From Pseudomonas sp. BP8 (lineage in GTDB: Bacteria > Pseudomonadota > Gammaproteobacteria > Pseudomonadales > Pseudomonadaceae): a DNA stretch of 64,000 bases. Below, in pieces: positions 17,212 through 26,224 of this stretch. The notes beneath the pieces were generated by a model that was given only the letters and a program-made list of their open reading frames with translations, did no database searches and was not told where the DNA came from. The stretch is taken from contig NZ_JAGINK010000001.1 in assembly GCF_017875955.1 (NCBI RefSeq), positions 4,804,501 to 4,868,500 of the forward strand, written 5' to 3'. The stretch's first letter is position 1, and each line of letters opens with the position of its first letter. The position numbers were made by a program, and so were the translations under genes.

Positions 17212-18156
17212 ATGACGCCCTTTGCCGAGCTGCGCGACCTGCCCCGCCAACTGCGCCACCCTGCGGTGCGCGATCTGGCCTGGGCCGTGCTGTCGCCACC
17301 GCTGTTACACACGCCTCCCTGCCCCCAGCGCCACCCGTTGGCGGCCAGTGCCTGGGCTGACGATCCGCAGCGCCTGGGCGACTGGTTGCTGGCCCTGGAC
17401 AGCGACCCGCGGCTGTTGCATGACTGGCTGAGCGGACTCACCAGCCGACGTCTGGGCCTGTACTACGAGAGGCTCTGGCAGTTTGCCTTGAGGCATGCGC
17501 CCGGTATCGAACTGCTGGCGGCCAACCTGGCGATCCGAGAAGGCCGGCAAACCCTGGGCGAGCTGGACATCCTCCTGCGCGACCGCGAAGGCGTGCACCA
17601 TCTGGAATTGGCGATCAAGCTCTACCTCGGCCCACCAGACGCCGATGGGCAGGACCCGGCACAGTGGCTTGGCCCAGGTTGTCATGACCGGTTGGGGCAG
17701 AAGCTTGCCCACCTGGTCGGGCACCAGCTACCGATCTCGTCACGGCCGCAGAGCCGGGCGATTCTCGCAGCCCTGGGGGTGGCCGAAGTGCAGGCGCACC
17801 TGTGGCTTGGCGGCTACCTGTTTTACCCCGCCCCTGGGCATGCGCAGCCGCCCGCCGGGGCCAATCCGGGGCACTTGCAGGGGCAGTGGGTGTACCGACG
17901 TGACTGGTTGGCGTATTGCAGCCACGTAGCGTGCGGTCGCTGGCAAGCATTGCCGCGGCATGACTGGCTCGCGCCGGCCCGGATCGAACAGGCGCACTGC
18001 TGGACGCCAGCGTATTTCGAGAGCTGGCTGCAGGCACTGGATGAGTTTGCGCCAGCGCAATTGCTGGTCAGGCTGGTGCAGGGCGCCGATGGCGCCTGGG
18101 AGGAACGCCAGCGGCTGTTTCTGGTAGCTGACAGCTGGCCACACCTGCCGAACTGA
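17212..18156 (+). CDS. DUF1853 family protein
   Basis: About 314 residues. The frame also has an ATG at 17167, but MTPFAELRDLPRQL at 17212 is the more usual beginning; neither start has an ideal ribosome site (GAGG precedes 17167 by only three bases). Conserved features of the family are LRHPAVRDLAWAVLSPPLL, RRLGLYYERLWQFAL and LGELDILLRDREGVHHLELAIKLYL. The last part, with E-x-D, resembles a PD-(D/E)xK nuclease-like core, and this is inference. It is soluble, and no catalytic role has been shown as far as I know. Confidence 0.85.
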   Translation: MTPFAELRDLPRQLRHPAVRDLAWAVLSPPLLHTPPCPQRHPLAASAWADDPQRLGDWLLALDSDPRLLHDWLSGLTSRRLGLYYERLWQFALRHAPGIELLAANLAIREGRQTLGELDILLRDREGVHHLELAIKLYLGPPDADGQDPAQWLGPGCHDRLGQKLAHLVGHQLPISSRPQSRAILAALGVAEVQAHLWLGGYLFYPAPGHAQPPAGANPGHLQGQWVYRRDWLAYCSHVACGRWQALPRHDWLAPARIEQAHCWTPAYFESWLQALDEFAPAQLLVRLVQGADGAWEERQRLFLVADSWPHLPN

Positions 18157-18366
18157 CCGGCCATGCCGGGAGCTGCTTGGTCGGCGGTAGCTGGATCAGG
18201 GCGCAGGTATTGCCGAAGGTTGCACAGGTCGCCAGGGCCATCATCTGGCACGCGATGTCGGCACCGATTCATGGATCTGAAGCAAAGAAGTATTCCACAC
18301 AGCGATTAGAGTTACAGGCAAGCGCCAGCAAGAGCGCCACTTTTGACCTGATGATGAGGAACGCCC

Positions 18367-18912
18367 ATGGTCTCATCCACCCCCGCTGCACATTACCCGC
18401 GCCTGTCGATCGCTCTGCATTGGCTGATGCTGGTGCTGCTGGCCGCCGTCTACGCCTGTATCGAACTGCGCGGGCTGTTCCCCAAGGACAGTGCCGAACG
18501 CGACCTGATGAAAGAGCTGCACTTCATGCTCGGCCTGACTGTGTTCGTGCTGGTCTGGCTGCGCCTGGCCGTGCGCCTGAGCCGCCGCGCGCCGCCGATC
18601 GTGCCCAAGCCACCGGCCTGGCAGACCGGCATGGCGCACCTGGTGCATCTGCTGCTCTATCTGATGATGATCGGTCTGCCCCTGGCCGGCTGGCTGATCC
18701 TCAGCGCCGCCGACAAGCCGATCCCGTTCTACGGGCTGGAACTGCCGGCGCTTATCGGCCCTGACTCGGGCCAGGCCAAGTTCATCAAGGGCTGGCATGA
18801 GCGCGTGGGCAGCTGGGGATACTGGTTGATTGGCCTGCACGCCGTGGCCGGGCTTTATCACCACTGGGTGAGGCGCGACAACACCCTGCTGCGCATGCTG
18901 CCCTACAAGTAG
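18367..18912 (+). CDS. Cytochrome b561-type membrane cytochrome
   Basis: 181 residues with four hydrophobic segments: residues ~12-32, ~50-70, ~90-112 and ~145-165. Candidate haem-ligand histidines are in ALHWLM, ELHFMLG, WHERVGSW and GLHAVAGLYHH, the pattern of bacterial two-haem cytochrome b561. It would transfer electrons in the inner membrane, perhaps from superoxide or quinols; the partner is unknown. GAGGAACGCCC provides a good ribosome site before the ATG. The 210-bp gap before it holds no recognisable gene. The 3' end overlaps the convergent PLP enzyme gene by 10 bp. Confidence 0.92.
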   Translation: MVSSTPAAHYPRLSIALHWLMLVLLAAVYACIELRGLFPKDSAERDLMKELHFMLGLTVFVLVWLRLAVRLSRRAPPIVPKPPAWQTGMAHLVHLLLYLMMIGLPLAGWLILSAADKPIPFYGLELPALIGPDSGQAKFIKGWHERVGSWGYWLIGLHAVAGLYHHWVRRDNTLLRMLPYK

Positions 18913-19805
18913 CCGCGCCGGCCCTGCAGGCCGCCGGTGTGGAGGAAGATCAGTCGGGTGCCGGGCGCGAACTGCCCGGCCTCGACCTGTTCGCGCAACG
19001 CCATCAGGGCCTTGCCGGTATAGACCGCCTCCAACGGCATGCCGGTGTGCCGCTCGCTCTCGGCGATAAAGGCCAACAGGTCCGCGTCGATGCGGGCAAA
19101 GCCACCCCGGCAGGCATCGTGCAACTGGTAACCCTGGGCGCCGGCCAAGCTGGCAACGGTTGCCGGCACGCCGTGTTCACGGGGCACAGCCAGCGCGCCA
19201 TGAACCCAGTGTTTACCCGCCTCCGCCAGCACCAGACCCGCCAAGGTTGTGCCAGTGCCCGCCGCCAACCACCAAGCGTCGTAGTCTTCCCAGCCCAACG
19301 CGGGCAGTAATTGCGCCTGGGCCTGCTCCACAATCAGCGCGCAACCCTGAGCGCCGTGCAGGCCACCGCCGCCTTCGGGTATGCAGTACCAGTTGGGGTA
19401 AAGCGCTTGCCATGGCGTCCAGAACCCGGGTTCATTGCGCGCCCGGTAGCCGCCATAGCCGAGCCAGTGCAGATGCATGCCCATGGCCTGCAGATCACCT
19501 ACGGTTGGCGTGTCCTGGGGATGGCCGCGGAGCAAGCCGGCCGTGGCCAGGCCGAAGCGCTTGCCCGCGGCGGCCAGGGCATGGAGGTGATTGGAATGGT
19601 TGCCGCCGAGGCTGATCAAGCCCGGCGCGCCTGCGGCTTTTGCCTGGATCAGATGGTCGCGCAGCTTGAACCATTTGTTGCCGCTGATCAGCGGGTCGAT
19701 CAGGTCCAAGCGCAGCACCGCGACCTGCAGACCGGCGCGGTCTAGCCAGGGCAAGTGCAGAGATTGCAGGGGAGCGACGGGGAGCGAGGAGAATTCGGCG
19801 TGCAT
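18903..19805 (-). CDS. PLP-dependent ACC deaminase/D-cysteine desulfhydrase family enzyme
   Basis: 300 residues, fold type II PLP enzyme. The cofactor lysine is K44 in SGNKWFKLRD, followed by SLGGNHSNHLHALA, the phosphate- and substrate-binding segment shared by ACC deaminase and D-cysteine desulfhydrase. AAGTGTTLAGL is the PLP-phosphate loop. The protein is shorter than classical AcdS (about 338 residues), so D-cysteine or another small D-amino acid or amine is a more likely substrate than ACC. No neighbouring gene clarifies the pathway. Confidence 0.88.
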   Translation of the reverse strand: MHAEFSSLPVAPLQSLHLPWLDRAGLQVAVLRLDLIDPLISGNKWFKLRDHLIQAKAAGAPGLISLGGNHSNHLHALAAAGKRFGLATAGLLRGHPQDTPTVGDLQAMGMHLHWLGYGGYRARNEPGFWTPWQALYPNWYCIPEGGGGLHGAQGCALIVEQAQAQLLPALGWEDYDAWWLAAGTGTTLAGLVLAEAGKHWVHGALAVPREHGVPATVASLAGAQGYQLHDACRGGFARIDADLLAFIAESERHTGMPLEAVYTGKALMALREQVEAGQFAPGTRLIFLHTGGLQGRRGYL

Positions 19806-19944
19806 CGGCCGAGTCTATCAGGTGCATGAGCGGACACAATCGCGGGGCAGGCCCGCACACAAGAGGCCAGCGCCGCTATCGAGGTAAGCACCGTTCTATG
19901 AGAGATTCTGTCTTGCACTAAACCTCAAGCTGGCGCGGTCGCGT

Positions 19945-19989
19945 TGTGGGAGCGGCCTTGTGTCGCGAAAGGGCTGCAGAGCAGCCCCG
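19945..19989. repeat. REP element, GGGAGCGGCCTTGTGTCGC family
   Basis: A single copy of the second REP family (TGTGGGAGCGGCCTTGTGTC, then GCGAAAGGGCTGC and a self-complementary GCTGC/GCAGC end) lies in the 261-bp gap between the PLP enzyme and fadH. The rest of the gap shows no gene. Confidence 0.85.
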
Positions 19990-20066
19990 GCGTACACGAG
20001 CCAGATGCAGTTTCAAATCCCGTGAAAGGCTGACGGGTCAACGCCAAATGCCCTGACGAACGAACA

Positions 20067-22103
20067 TCAAAGCTCGGCCGCCAAACGCGAGCCTTGATTG
20101 ATCGCCCGCTTGGCATCCAGCTCCGCCGCCACATCCGCACCACCGATCAAATGCACCGACTGCCCCGCCGCCAGCAGACCCTCCTGCAGCTCGCGCAGCG
20201 GCTCCTGCCCGGCACAGATCACCACGTTGTCCACCGCCAACAGCTGCGGCTCGCCATCGCCGATGCGCACATGCAGGCCGTCATCATCAATCGCCAGGTA
20301 TTCGACACTATTGAGCATCTGCACCTGCTTGTTCTTCAGCCCAGTGCGATGAATCCAACCGGTAGTCTTGCCCAGGCCATCACCCACCTTGGATGCCTTG
20401 CGCTGCAGCAGGTACACCTGACGAGCGGGCGCATGCGGCGCAGGCCTGACCCCGGCAACGCCACCGCGTGCCTCGAGCTGCGTATCGATGCCCCATTCGC
20501 GCCAGAACGCCTGCCGGTCCTGGCTGGTAGCCACGCCCTCGTGCACGAGGAACTCGGACACATCAAAACCAATACCCCCCGCGCCGATCACTGCCACACG
20601 CTGGCCGACCGGCTTGCGCTCGAGCAGCACGTCCAGATAACTGAGCACCTTGGCATGCTCGATGCCGGCAATCGCCGGGCTGCGTGGGGCAATCCCGGTG
20701 GCCAGGATGATCTCGTCAAAACCGCCGGCAACCAGCTCATCGACGCCAACCCGGCTGTTCAGGCGCAGCTCGACGCCGGTCGATTTCAGCTTGTTGCGGA
20801 AGTAGCGCAGGGTCTCGAAGAACTCTTCCTTGCCCGGCACGCGTTTGGCCACGTTGAACTGCCCGCCGACCTCTGCGGCCGCATCGAACAAGGTCACCTG
20901 ATGGCCACGCTCGGCGGCCACGGTGGCCGCCGCAAGCCCCGCCGGGCCAGCGCCGACCACGGCGATACGCTTGCTGTGGGCGACGGGCAGGTAGTTCAGC
21001 TCGGTCTCATGGCAGGCACGCGGGTTGACCAGGCAACTGGTCAGCTTGCCGCCAAAGGTGTGATCCAGGCAGGCCTGGTTACAACCGATGCAGGTATTGA
21101 TCTCATCGGCACGGCCGGCGGCGGCCTTGTTGACGAAGTCTGCGTCAGCGAGAAACGGCCGGGCCATCGACACCATGTCGGCATCACCTTCGGCGAGCAC
21201 CGCCTCGGCGACCTCCGGCGTATTGATGCGGTTGGTGGTGATCAGCGGAATGCTCACCGCCCCACGCAACTTGGCCGTGACTTTGCTGAACGCCGCGCGC
21301 GGCACCTTGGTGGCGATGGTCGGAATACGCGCTTCATGCCAGCCGATGCCGGTATTGATCAGGGTAGCGCCAGCCTGTTCGATAGCCTTGGCCAGCAGTA
21401 CGATCTCGTCCCAGTTGCTGCCGCCTTCGACCAGGTCGAGCATCGACAGGCGGAAGATGATGATGAAATTAGGCCCCACCGCCTCGCGCACCCGGCTGAC
21501 GATTTCCACTGCCAGGCGCATGCGGTTTTCGTAGCTGCCGCCCCAACGGTCGTCGCGCTGGTTGGTGTGCGCGGCGAGGAACTGATTGATGAAGTAGCCT
21601 TCCGAACCCATGATCTCGACCCCGTCATACCCCGCGCGCTGGGCCAACGCGGCGCAATTGACGAAGTCGTGAATCTGCTTTTCGATTCCCTCCTCGTCCA
21701 GCGCCTTGGGCTTGAACGGATTGATCGGCGCCTGGATCGCGCTCGGTGCGACCTGGCGCGGGCTATAGGCGTAACGCCCGGCATGGAGGATCTGCAGACA
21801 GATCTTGCCACCAGCAGCATGTACCGCCTCAGTGACGACGCGGTGCTTGTCGGCTTCTTCCTCGGTGCTCAGCTTGGCCGCCCCCGAGTACACTCCGCCC
21901 TCATCGTTCGGCGCAATACCGCCGGTGACGATCAGGCCGACGCCACCACGGGCACGTTCGGCGAAATAGGCCGCCATGCGTTCGAAGCCACCCGGACGCT
22001 CTTCAAGGCCGGTGTGCATCGACCCCATCAAGGTGCGGTTGCGCAGCGTGGTAAAGCCCAGGTCGAGGGGGGCCAGCAGGTGTGGGTAACGGTCGGCAGC
22101 CAT
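20067..22103 (-). CDS. fadH: NADPH-dependent 2,4-dienoyl-CoA reductase
   Basis: 678 residues from the ATG at 22103, chosen because GGAG precedes it at a good distance; the frame also opens at 22118. The first ~340 residues are an Old Yellow Enzyme-type TIM barrel that binds FMN. A CxxCxxxC plus late cysteine cluster (CIGCNQAC and TSCLVN near residues 335-353) carries the 4Fe-4S centre. The C-terminal half has two dinucleotide folds (VVGAGPAGLAAATVAAERG and VIGAGGIGFDVSEF) for FAD and NADPH. The enzyme reduces 2,4-dienoyl-CoA during beta-oxidation of unsaturated fatty acids. It is divergent from the nitrilase-like gene. Confidence 0.97.
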   Translation of the reverse strand: MAADRYPHLLAPLDLGFTTLRNRTLMGSMHTGLEERPGGFERMAAYFAERARGGVGLIVTGGIAPNDEGGVYSGAAKLSTEEEADKHRVVTEAVHAAGGKICLQILHAGRYAYSPRQVAPSAIQAPINPFKPKALDEEGIEKQIHDFVNCAALAQRAGYDGVEIMGSEGYFINQFLAAHTNQRDDRWGGSYENRMRLAVEIVSRVREAVGPNFIIIFRLSMLDLVEGGSNWDEIVLLAKAIEQAGATLINTGIGWHEARIPTIATKVPRAAFSKVTAKLRGAVSIPLITTNRINTPEVAEAVLAEGDADMVSMARPFLADADFVNKAAAGRADEINTCIGCNQACLDHTFGGKLTSCLVNPRACHETELNYLPVAHSKRIAVVGAGPAGLAAATVAAERGHQVTLFDAAAEVGGQFNVAKRVPGKEEFFETLRYFRNKLKSTGVELRLNSRVGVDELVAGGFDEIILATGIAPRSPAIAGIEHAKVLSYLDVLLERKPVGQRVAVIGAGGIGFDVSEFLVHEGVATSQDRQAFWREWGIDTQLEARGGVAGVRPAPHAPARQVYLLQRKASKVGDGLGKTTGWIHRTGLKNKQVQMLNSVEYLAIDDDGLHVRIGDGEPQLLAVDNVVICAGQEPLRELQEGLLAAGQSVHLIGGADVAAELDAKRAINQGSRLAAEL

Positions 22104-22279
22104 GGATGAACTCCACATGTGGCGTAATCACGGAATGCGGGCTCCTCAGCTGTCGCGCGGGGCCCGTCGTTTGTCTGCAGTCGACATTAAACAGCCGTTT
22201 GAACTGGCTCAATGATCGAAACTGACAACTTATTGATCCTGCTGCACAGCGGGTCTACCCTAGGGCATCCTTTGTACCG

Positions 22280-23416
22280 ATGGTGCCGAACCGCTTCATG
22301 CGTAAACTTCTGGCAAGCGCCCTGGCGCTGGTGATGATTGCCGCCGTGTGCGGCTATGGCTTCTGGACTCAGCAACGTCCGGAGGGCCACTACCTGTCCG
22401 ACCTGCGCGTCGAACTGGCGCTCAACCAGGGTGTGCCAGGCGAGCATGGCAACCTGCTGGGCATCGAGCCGCAGCTCAACCCGAGCGACTACCAGAACCT
22501 GCAACGCCTGCACCGCAAACTCTCGGCCTATCTGCAGCAAGCCCGCGCCAAGGGGCTGATCAGCCCGCGTACAGTGGTGGTACTGCCTGAGCACATCGGC
22601 ACCTGGCTATGGGCCCGCGGTGAAAAGAACGAGCTGTACCAGGTTACCCAGCAACGCGAGGCCGAGCAGTGGCTGGAACTGAGCAACCCGCTGCGCTACG
22701 GCCTGGCCATGCTCTGGGCGACGGGCGATGATCGCCGCGCCGACGCCCACCTGCGCATGAAGGCCGCACAGATGGCGGCCGACTATCAGGCCCTGTTCGG
22801 CGGCTTGGCCAAGGAGTTCGGCGTGACCTTGGTGGCGGGCTCTATCGTGCTGCCCGCGCCCTATGTCGAACAGGGCGTGCTGCAGGCAGGCAGCGGCCCG
22901 CTGTTCAACAGCAGCGTGGTGTTTGGCAGTGACGGCGCGATACTCGGCCAGCCGCAGCGCCAGCAGTTTCCGGACAGCGAAGTGCGACGCTATATCCACG
23001 ACGGCCGCCAGCAACCACTGCAGGTCGTGCAGACCCCTGCCGGCCGCCTTGGCGTGCTGGTCGGCAGCGACAGCTGGTACCCGGAGAACTACCGGCAACT
23101 GGCCGGGCAATCGGTGCAACTGATTGCCAACCCGGTGTTTCTCAGTGGCAAGGGCAGCTGGGGTGCGCCGTGGCGCGGCAACCGCCATCAGGACGCTGCA
23201 GCCGATTTGCCGCTGCAGCGCGGCCAAGTCAGCGAACAGGCCGCCTGGCAACAACTGACCTTGGCCGCCAATGCAGGTATCACCAGCATGAGCGTGTTCC
23301 TCAGAGGGCAGTTCTGGGAGTTGAGCGGCGATGGCCAAGGTTTCGCCTCCCACGCCGGCGAACAATTGGCCGGCAGCCCGCATAGCGGTGCACGCCTGCT
23401 CAACCTGTGGTTGTAA
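22280..23416 (+). CDS. Membrane-anchored nitrilase-like protein lacking catalytic Lys and Cys
   Basis: 378 residues. One N-terminal hydrophobic segment (LLASALALVMIAAVCGYGF, residues ~10-28) would anchor it or act as a signal. The rest follows the carbon-nitrogen hydrolase fold: VVLPEHIG gives the catalytic glutamate at residue 104 and GSDGAILGQPQRQQF aligns with the loop holding the catalytic lysine. LGVLVGSDSWYPE aligns with the nucleophile elbow that normally reads as a cysteine followed by xDxxxPE. At those places I read arginine 227 instead of lysine and glycine 262 instead of cysteine. The protein is therefore probably not a classical amidase. The AraC gene starts 4 bp after its stop. 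An alternative start at 22298 would remove six residues. Confidence 0.85.
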   Translation: MVPNRFMRKLLASALALVMIAAVCGYGFWTQQRPEGHYLSDLRVELALNQGVPGEHGNLLGIEPQLNPSDYQNLQRLHRKLSAYLQQARAKGLISPRTVVVLPEHIGTWLWARGEKNELYQVTQQREAEQWLELSNPLRYGLAMLWATGDDRRADAHLRMKAAQMAADYQALFGGLAKEFGVTLVAGSIVLPAPYVEQGVLQAGSGPLFNSSVVFGSDGAILGQPQRQQFPDSEVRRYIHDGRQQPLQVVQTPAGRLGVLVGSDSWYPENYRQLAGQSVQLIANPVFLSGKGSWGAPWRGNRHQDAAADLPLQRGQVSEQAAWQQLTLAANAGITSMSVFLRGQFWELSGDGQGFASHAGEQLAGSPHSGARLLNLWL

Positions 23417-23420
23417 CGAC

Positions 23421-24461
23421 ATGCCCCGCCCTCGCCTGCGTCTGGGTGATCTTGCCGTAGGTTTCGTCCAGCCATTGGCCGATGCGCTGCGGCAACTCGG
23501 GCACGACCCGCTGCCGCTGCTGCGCCGCTACGGCCTGGACGACGAGCGCTTGGGCGAAGCCTGTGCGCGCTTGTCGATACCGCGCTACATGCACCTGGGG
23601 CACGCCGCTATCGAACTCTGCGACGATCCCTCCCTGGGCCTGCGCATGGGCAGTCTGAGCCGTCTGGCCCAGGCCGGCCTGGCCGGCGTGACCGCCGCGC
23701 AAGCACCCACCCTGGGCGAAGCCGCGCGCACCCTGCTGCGCTTCGAGCCGCTGTATGCCGCCAATTACCGCGGCCAGTCACTGTTCATCGAAGACGCGCA
23801 AGGGGCGTGGCTGCGCTTCTACTCGATCAGCCCCTACAACGCCTACAACCGCTTTGTGGTCGACTCGCTGCTGGCCGGCTGGCTGGCGCAGCTGGGTCAT
23901 TTGGCGGCCCAGCCGATCCAGGCTGAACGCATCGAGATCGAGTTCGACGCGCCGGTGTATGCCGCGCAATATCAGCCGCTGTGCAGCACTGCAGTGCAAT
24001 TCGCCGCCAGCAGCAATCAGCTGCGCCTCAACCGCGCCACCCTTGACCTGCCCAATCCACAGCACTGCCCCAGCACCTGGAAGCATTTGCTGCAGCTCTG
24101 CGAGGCCGAGTTGGCGCAACGCACACGCGTTCGCAGCCTCGGCGAGCGCATCACGCATTTGCTCGGGCCGTTGCTCAATGGTGGGCGCGAGCCCGATCTG
24201 GAGGAAGTGGCGCGCCACCTGCAGTTGCCGACCTGGACGCTACGACGCAAACTGGCTGAAGAAGGCACGCGGTTTCGCAGCCTGCTCAATGACACACGAC
24301 GCGACCTGGCCGAAACCTATATCCGCGATACGGAATTGGCCTTTGGCGAGATTGCCTATCTGTTGGGGTTTGCGTCGGCTGAGGCCTTCCAGCGCGCATT
24401 CAAGCGCTGGACGGGCCTGACACCGGGCGAGTTTCGCCGCAATCAGCGGCGCACCGGCTAA
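23421..24461 (+). CDS. AraC family transcriptional regulator
   Basis: 346 residues from the ATG at 23421. The N-terminal ~230 residues match the arabinose-binding-like sensor domain (DUF family AraC-binding type 2) of regulators such as OruR (RLGDLAVGFVQPLADALRQLG, IELCDDPSLGLRMG). The C-terminal ~100 residues are the double helix-turn-helix: EVARHLQLPTWTLRRKLAEE, then IAYLLGFASAEAFQRAFKRW with the usual TPGEFR end. It follows the nitrilase-like gene with a 4-bp gap and is probably cotranscribed with it, which suggests that it senses a metabolite linked to that protein. Target genes are unknown. Confidence 0.92.
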   Translation: MPRPRLRLGDLAVGFVQPLADALRQLGHDPLPLLRRYGLDDERLGEACARLSIPRYMHLGHAAIELCDDPSLGLRMGSLSRLAQAGLAGVTAAQAPTLGEAARTLLRFEPLYAANYRGQSLFIEDAQGAWLRFYSISPYNAYNRFVVDSLLAGWLAQLGHLAAQPIQAERIEIEFDAPVYAAQYQPLCSTAVQFAASSNQLRLNRATLDLPNPQHCPSTWKHLLQLCEAELAQRTRVRSLGERITHLLGPLLNGGREPDLEEVARHLQLPTWTLRRKLAEEGTRFRSLLNDTRRDLAETYIRDTELAFGEIAYLLGFASAEAFQRAFKRWTGLTPGEFRRNQRRTG

Positions 24462-24544
24462 AGCTCAGTGGCGTCGTCGGTAGGTTCCGGGATGTCCAGT
24501 TCATAGGCCTGGAATTCGAGTAGTTCTTCCTGATAATCGTCCAT
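24458..24544 (-). CDS. 28-residue acidic peptide gene
   Basis: The frame encodes MDDYQEELLEFQAYELDIPE followed by eight more residues and TAG. It lies tail to tail with the AraC gene, sharing four bases. GAGG and AGGG precede the ATG. It is rich in Glu/Asp and has no Cys, Lys or Arg, so it is unlikely to be membrane-active or a toxin. I recall near-identical short proteins annotated in several Pseudomonas genomes, but I could not check this here. Function unknown. Confidence 0.6.
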   Translation of the reverse strand: MDDYQEELLEFQAYELDIPEPTDDATEL

Positions 24545-24766
24545 CGCCCTGCGTCCTCTTCACTCATGATGTTCTCGGCTCATGCGGCCAACCTAAGCTG
24601 CCCGGATGAAACAATGATGACAATGCTATGAGTGGTAAACGTAGCAGGGGTTCTGTGCATTATCCGCAGGAAGCTGTAACAGAAAATTAAGTTGATAGCG
24701 GAGCGGGCTTGGGCCGCTGAGATAGCGGCTCGGCCCCGCACAGAGGCCGCCACTGGCAATCAATAC

Positions 24767-25636
24767 TTACAGGGTTGCAGGCGCCACTTCGGTGACTGGC
24801 GCCGGTTGCTCCACCTGAATCGGCGTCGACTCGCTCGGCGGCGCAATCGGCTGGGATCCTTGGCTGTCATCCACCACCGGTGCCGGCTGCACCTCGCTGG
24901 CGGGTACGGGGGCTGCAACTGCAGGCGCCTCAGTCAGCGGCGCGGCAGCGGCAGCCGGTTGCGCCTCGCTGGCTGCAACCGGCGCCACATTCGCTGGCGC
25001 GACAGGAGCCAACGGCGCCGGGGCTTGCTCTGGCAAGCCAAGATCAGGCGCCGGCTTTTCCGGCTTCGGCAGCTCGACATGCGGCGCGACCTTTTCGGTC
25101 TTTTTCGGCTTGGGCAAGTAGCTTTCAACCAACGCGAAATAGCGGTCATAGAACTGCGGCGCTGTCACCGTCTCGCTCGCCACCTTGACCAACGAATCAT
25201 CACTCGAGCCGATCGGCATCGACACCGAGCCCAACACGCCGACGCCAAGGCTGGCGGAGGTGTTGGACTTCTTCAGCGCATAGCGGTCCTGCAGGGCGTT
25301 GGCGAACATGGTCGAGCGCTGGTCATCGCTGCTGTCCGGCGCACAGGTCACGCTGAAGCTGATCTGCAGGTGGTTTTCGCTGTTCTGCTGAAAACTCTTG
25401 TTGCCGGCAATCTGGTTAGCGCCGCTGTTGGTGATGATATAGCCCTGGCTAAGCAGCGCCCGTCGGGCCGCCTCGCACGAGCCGGCATCACTGACCGGAA
25501 AGCTGCGCGAGTAGGTGCCCGAGTCATCGAAGTTCTCGTGCTCGTAGACTGCGGTTTTTTTTGAGGAACAACCGGATACCCCCGCCAGCACAAGGGCCAG
25601 CCCGAGCGCACCGAAGACGGATGATCTGGACATCAT
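24767..25636 (-). CDS. DUF2242 lipoprotein
   Basis: 289 residues from the ATG at 25636 (the next codon is also ATG; the frame opens further upstream but without a signal). The signal peptide ends in the lipobox VSGC, so the mature protein is a lipid-anchored envelope protein. The middle (EAARRALLSQGYIITNSGANQIAG, ending in YDRYFALVESYL) is the DUF2242 domain. From about residue 190 the chain is a low-complexity Ala/Pro/Val tail, probably extended and disordered, ending in PVTEVAPATL. Single-gene unit; function unknown. The 222-bp gap downstream contains a degenerate REP-like GAGCGGGCTTGGGCC near 24700. Confidence 0.85.
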   Translation of the reverse strand: MMSRSSVFGALGLALVLAGVSGCSSKKTAVYEHENFDDSGTYSRSFPVSDAGSCEAARRALLSQGYIITNSGANQIAGNKSFQQNSENHLQISFSVTCAPDSSDDQRSTMFANALQDRYALKKSNTSASLGVGVLGSVSMPIGSSDDSLVKVASETVTAPQFYDRYFALVESYLPKPKKTEKVAPHVELPKPEKPAPDLGLPEQAPAPLAPVAPANVAPVAASEAQPAAAAAPLTEAPAVAAPVPASEVQPAPVVDDSQGSQPIAPPSESTPIQVEQPAPVTEVAPATL

Positions 25637-25759
25637 GAATACCGAGGTAAGTCGAATGGGGCCTATTGTGCAACACATGCTCGATCACTGAAACCGCTGA
25701 TCAGTGAAGACTCCGTCAGGCGCGTGTAAATGTTGCGCCAAGATATTCGGCTGGAGAAA

Positions 25760-25784
25760 CAAAAAAAGCGACCCGAAGGTCGCT
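25760..25784 (-). terminator. Intrinsic terminator after the first tRNA-Asp
   Basis: On the minus strand the sequence folds GCGACC-TTCG-GGTCGC and continues into seven T. It is a perfect six-base stem with a UUCG tetraloop, about 45 bp beyond the tRNA 3' end. Confidence 0.9.
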
Positions 25785-25829
25785 TTCTCTGTTGTGCTTC
25801 GAGGCGTTCAAGGGGCCTCGAGGCTAAGA

Positions 25830-25906
25830 TGGCGCAGCGGACGGGACTCGAACCCGCGACCCCCGGCGTGACAGGCCGGTATTCTAACCGACTGAACTAC
25901 CGCTGC
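25830..25906 (-). tRNA. tRNA-Asp (GTC), copy 1
   Basis: 77 nt including the encoded CCA. The acceptor stem GCAGCGG pairs with CCGCTGC, the anticodon loop CTGTCAC gives GTC, and the T arm contains GGTTCGAGTCC. Identical to the two copies at 26051 and 26225. Confidence 0.98.
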
Positions 25907-25979
25907 GTATCATTCAGGCTTGCGCCCGATTGAAACTGGGATCTAACTTTCCAGGCACAAGATGCCGGTCAGTCAGGCA

Positions 25980-26005
25980 CAAAAAAAGCGATAACGTGAT
26001 CGCTC
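25980..26005 (-). terminator. Intrinsic terminator between tRNA-Asp copies 1 and 2
   Basis: The minus strand reads AGCGAT-CACGTT-ATCGCT followed by seven T, so transcription from copy 2 can stop before copy 1. This suggests the tRNAs are not all on one transcript. Confidence 0.8.
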
Positions 26006-26050
26006 TTCTTGTGTTGCTGCGAGGCGTTCAAGGGGCCTCGTAGCAGAAGA

Positions 26051-26127
26051 TGGCGCAGCGGACGGGACTCGAACCCGCGACCCCCGGCGTGACAGGCCGG
26101 TATTCTAACCGACTGAACTACCGCTGC
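26051..26127 (-). tRNA. tRNA-Asp (GTC), copy 2
   Basis: 77 nt, identical in sequence to copy 1. The adjacent spacer is also duplicated (CTTGCGCCCGATTGAAACTG occurs beside both copies), which points to tandem duplication. Confidence 0.98.
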
Positions 26128-26224
26128 GTATCGTTCAGGCTTGCGCCCGATTGAAACTGGGATCTGGTACAAAGGCTTGGCCTCTGGACCTCAGACCGGT
26201 GACAAGCACCCATCTGGAGAAAAA

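Noticed and set aside
18157..18366. Gene in the gap before cytochrome b561
   Set aside because: Frames here extend from the neighbouring genes' shadows; no start with a ribosome site.
18903..19805. ACC deaminase (AcdS) as a firm call
   Set aside because: The protein is about 38 residues shorter than AcdS and only the shared family motifs are visible, so the substrate is left open.
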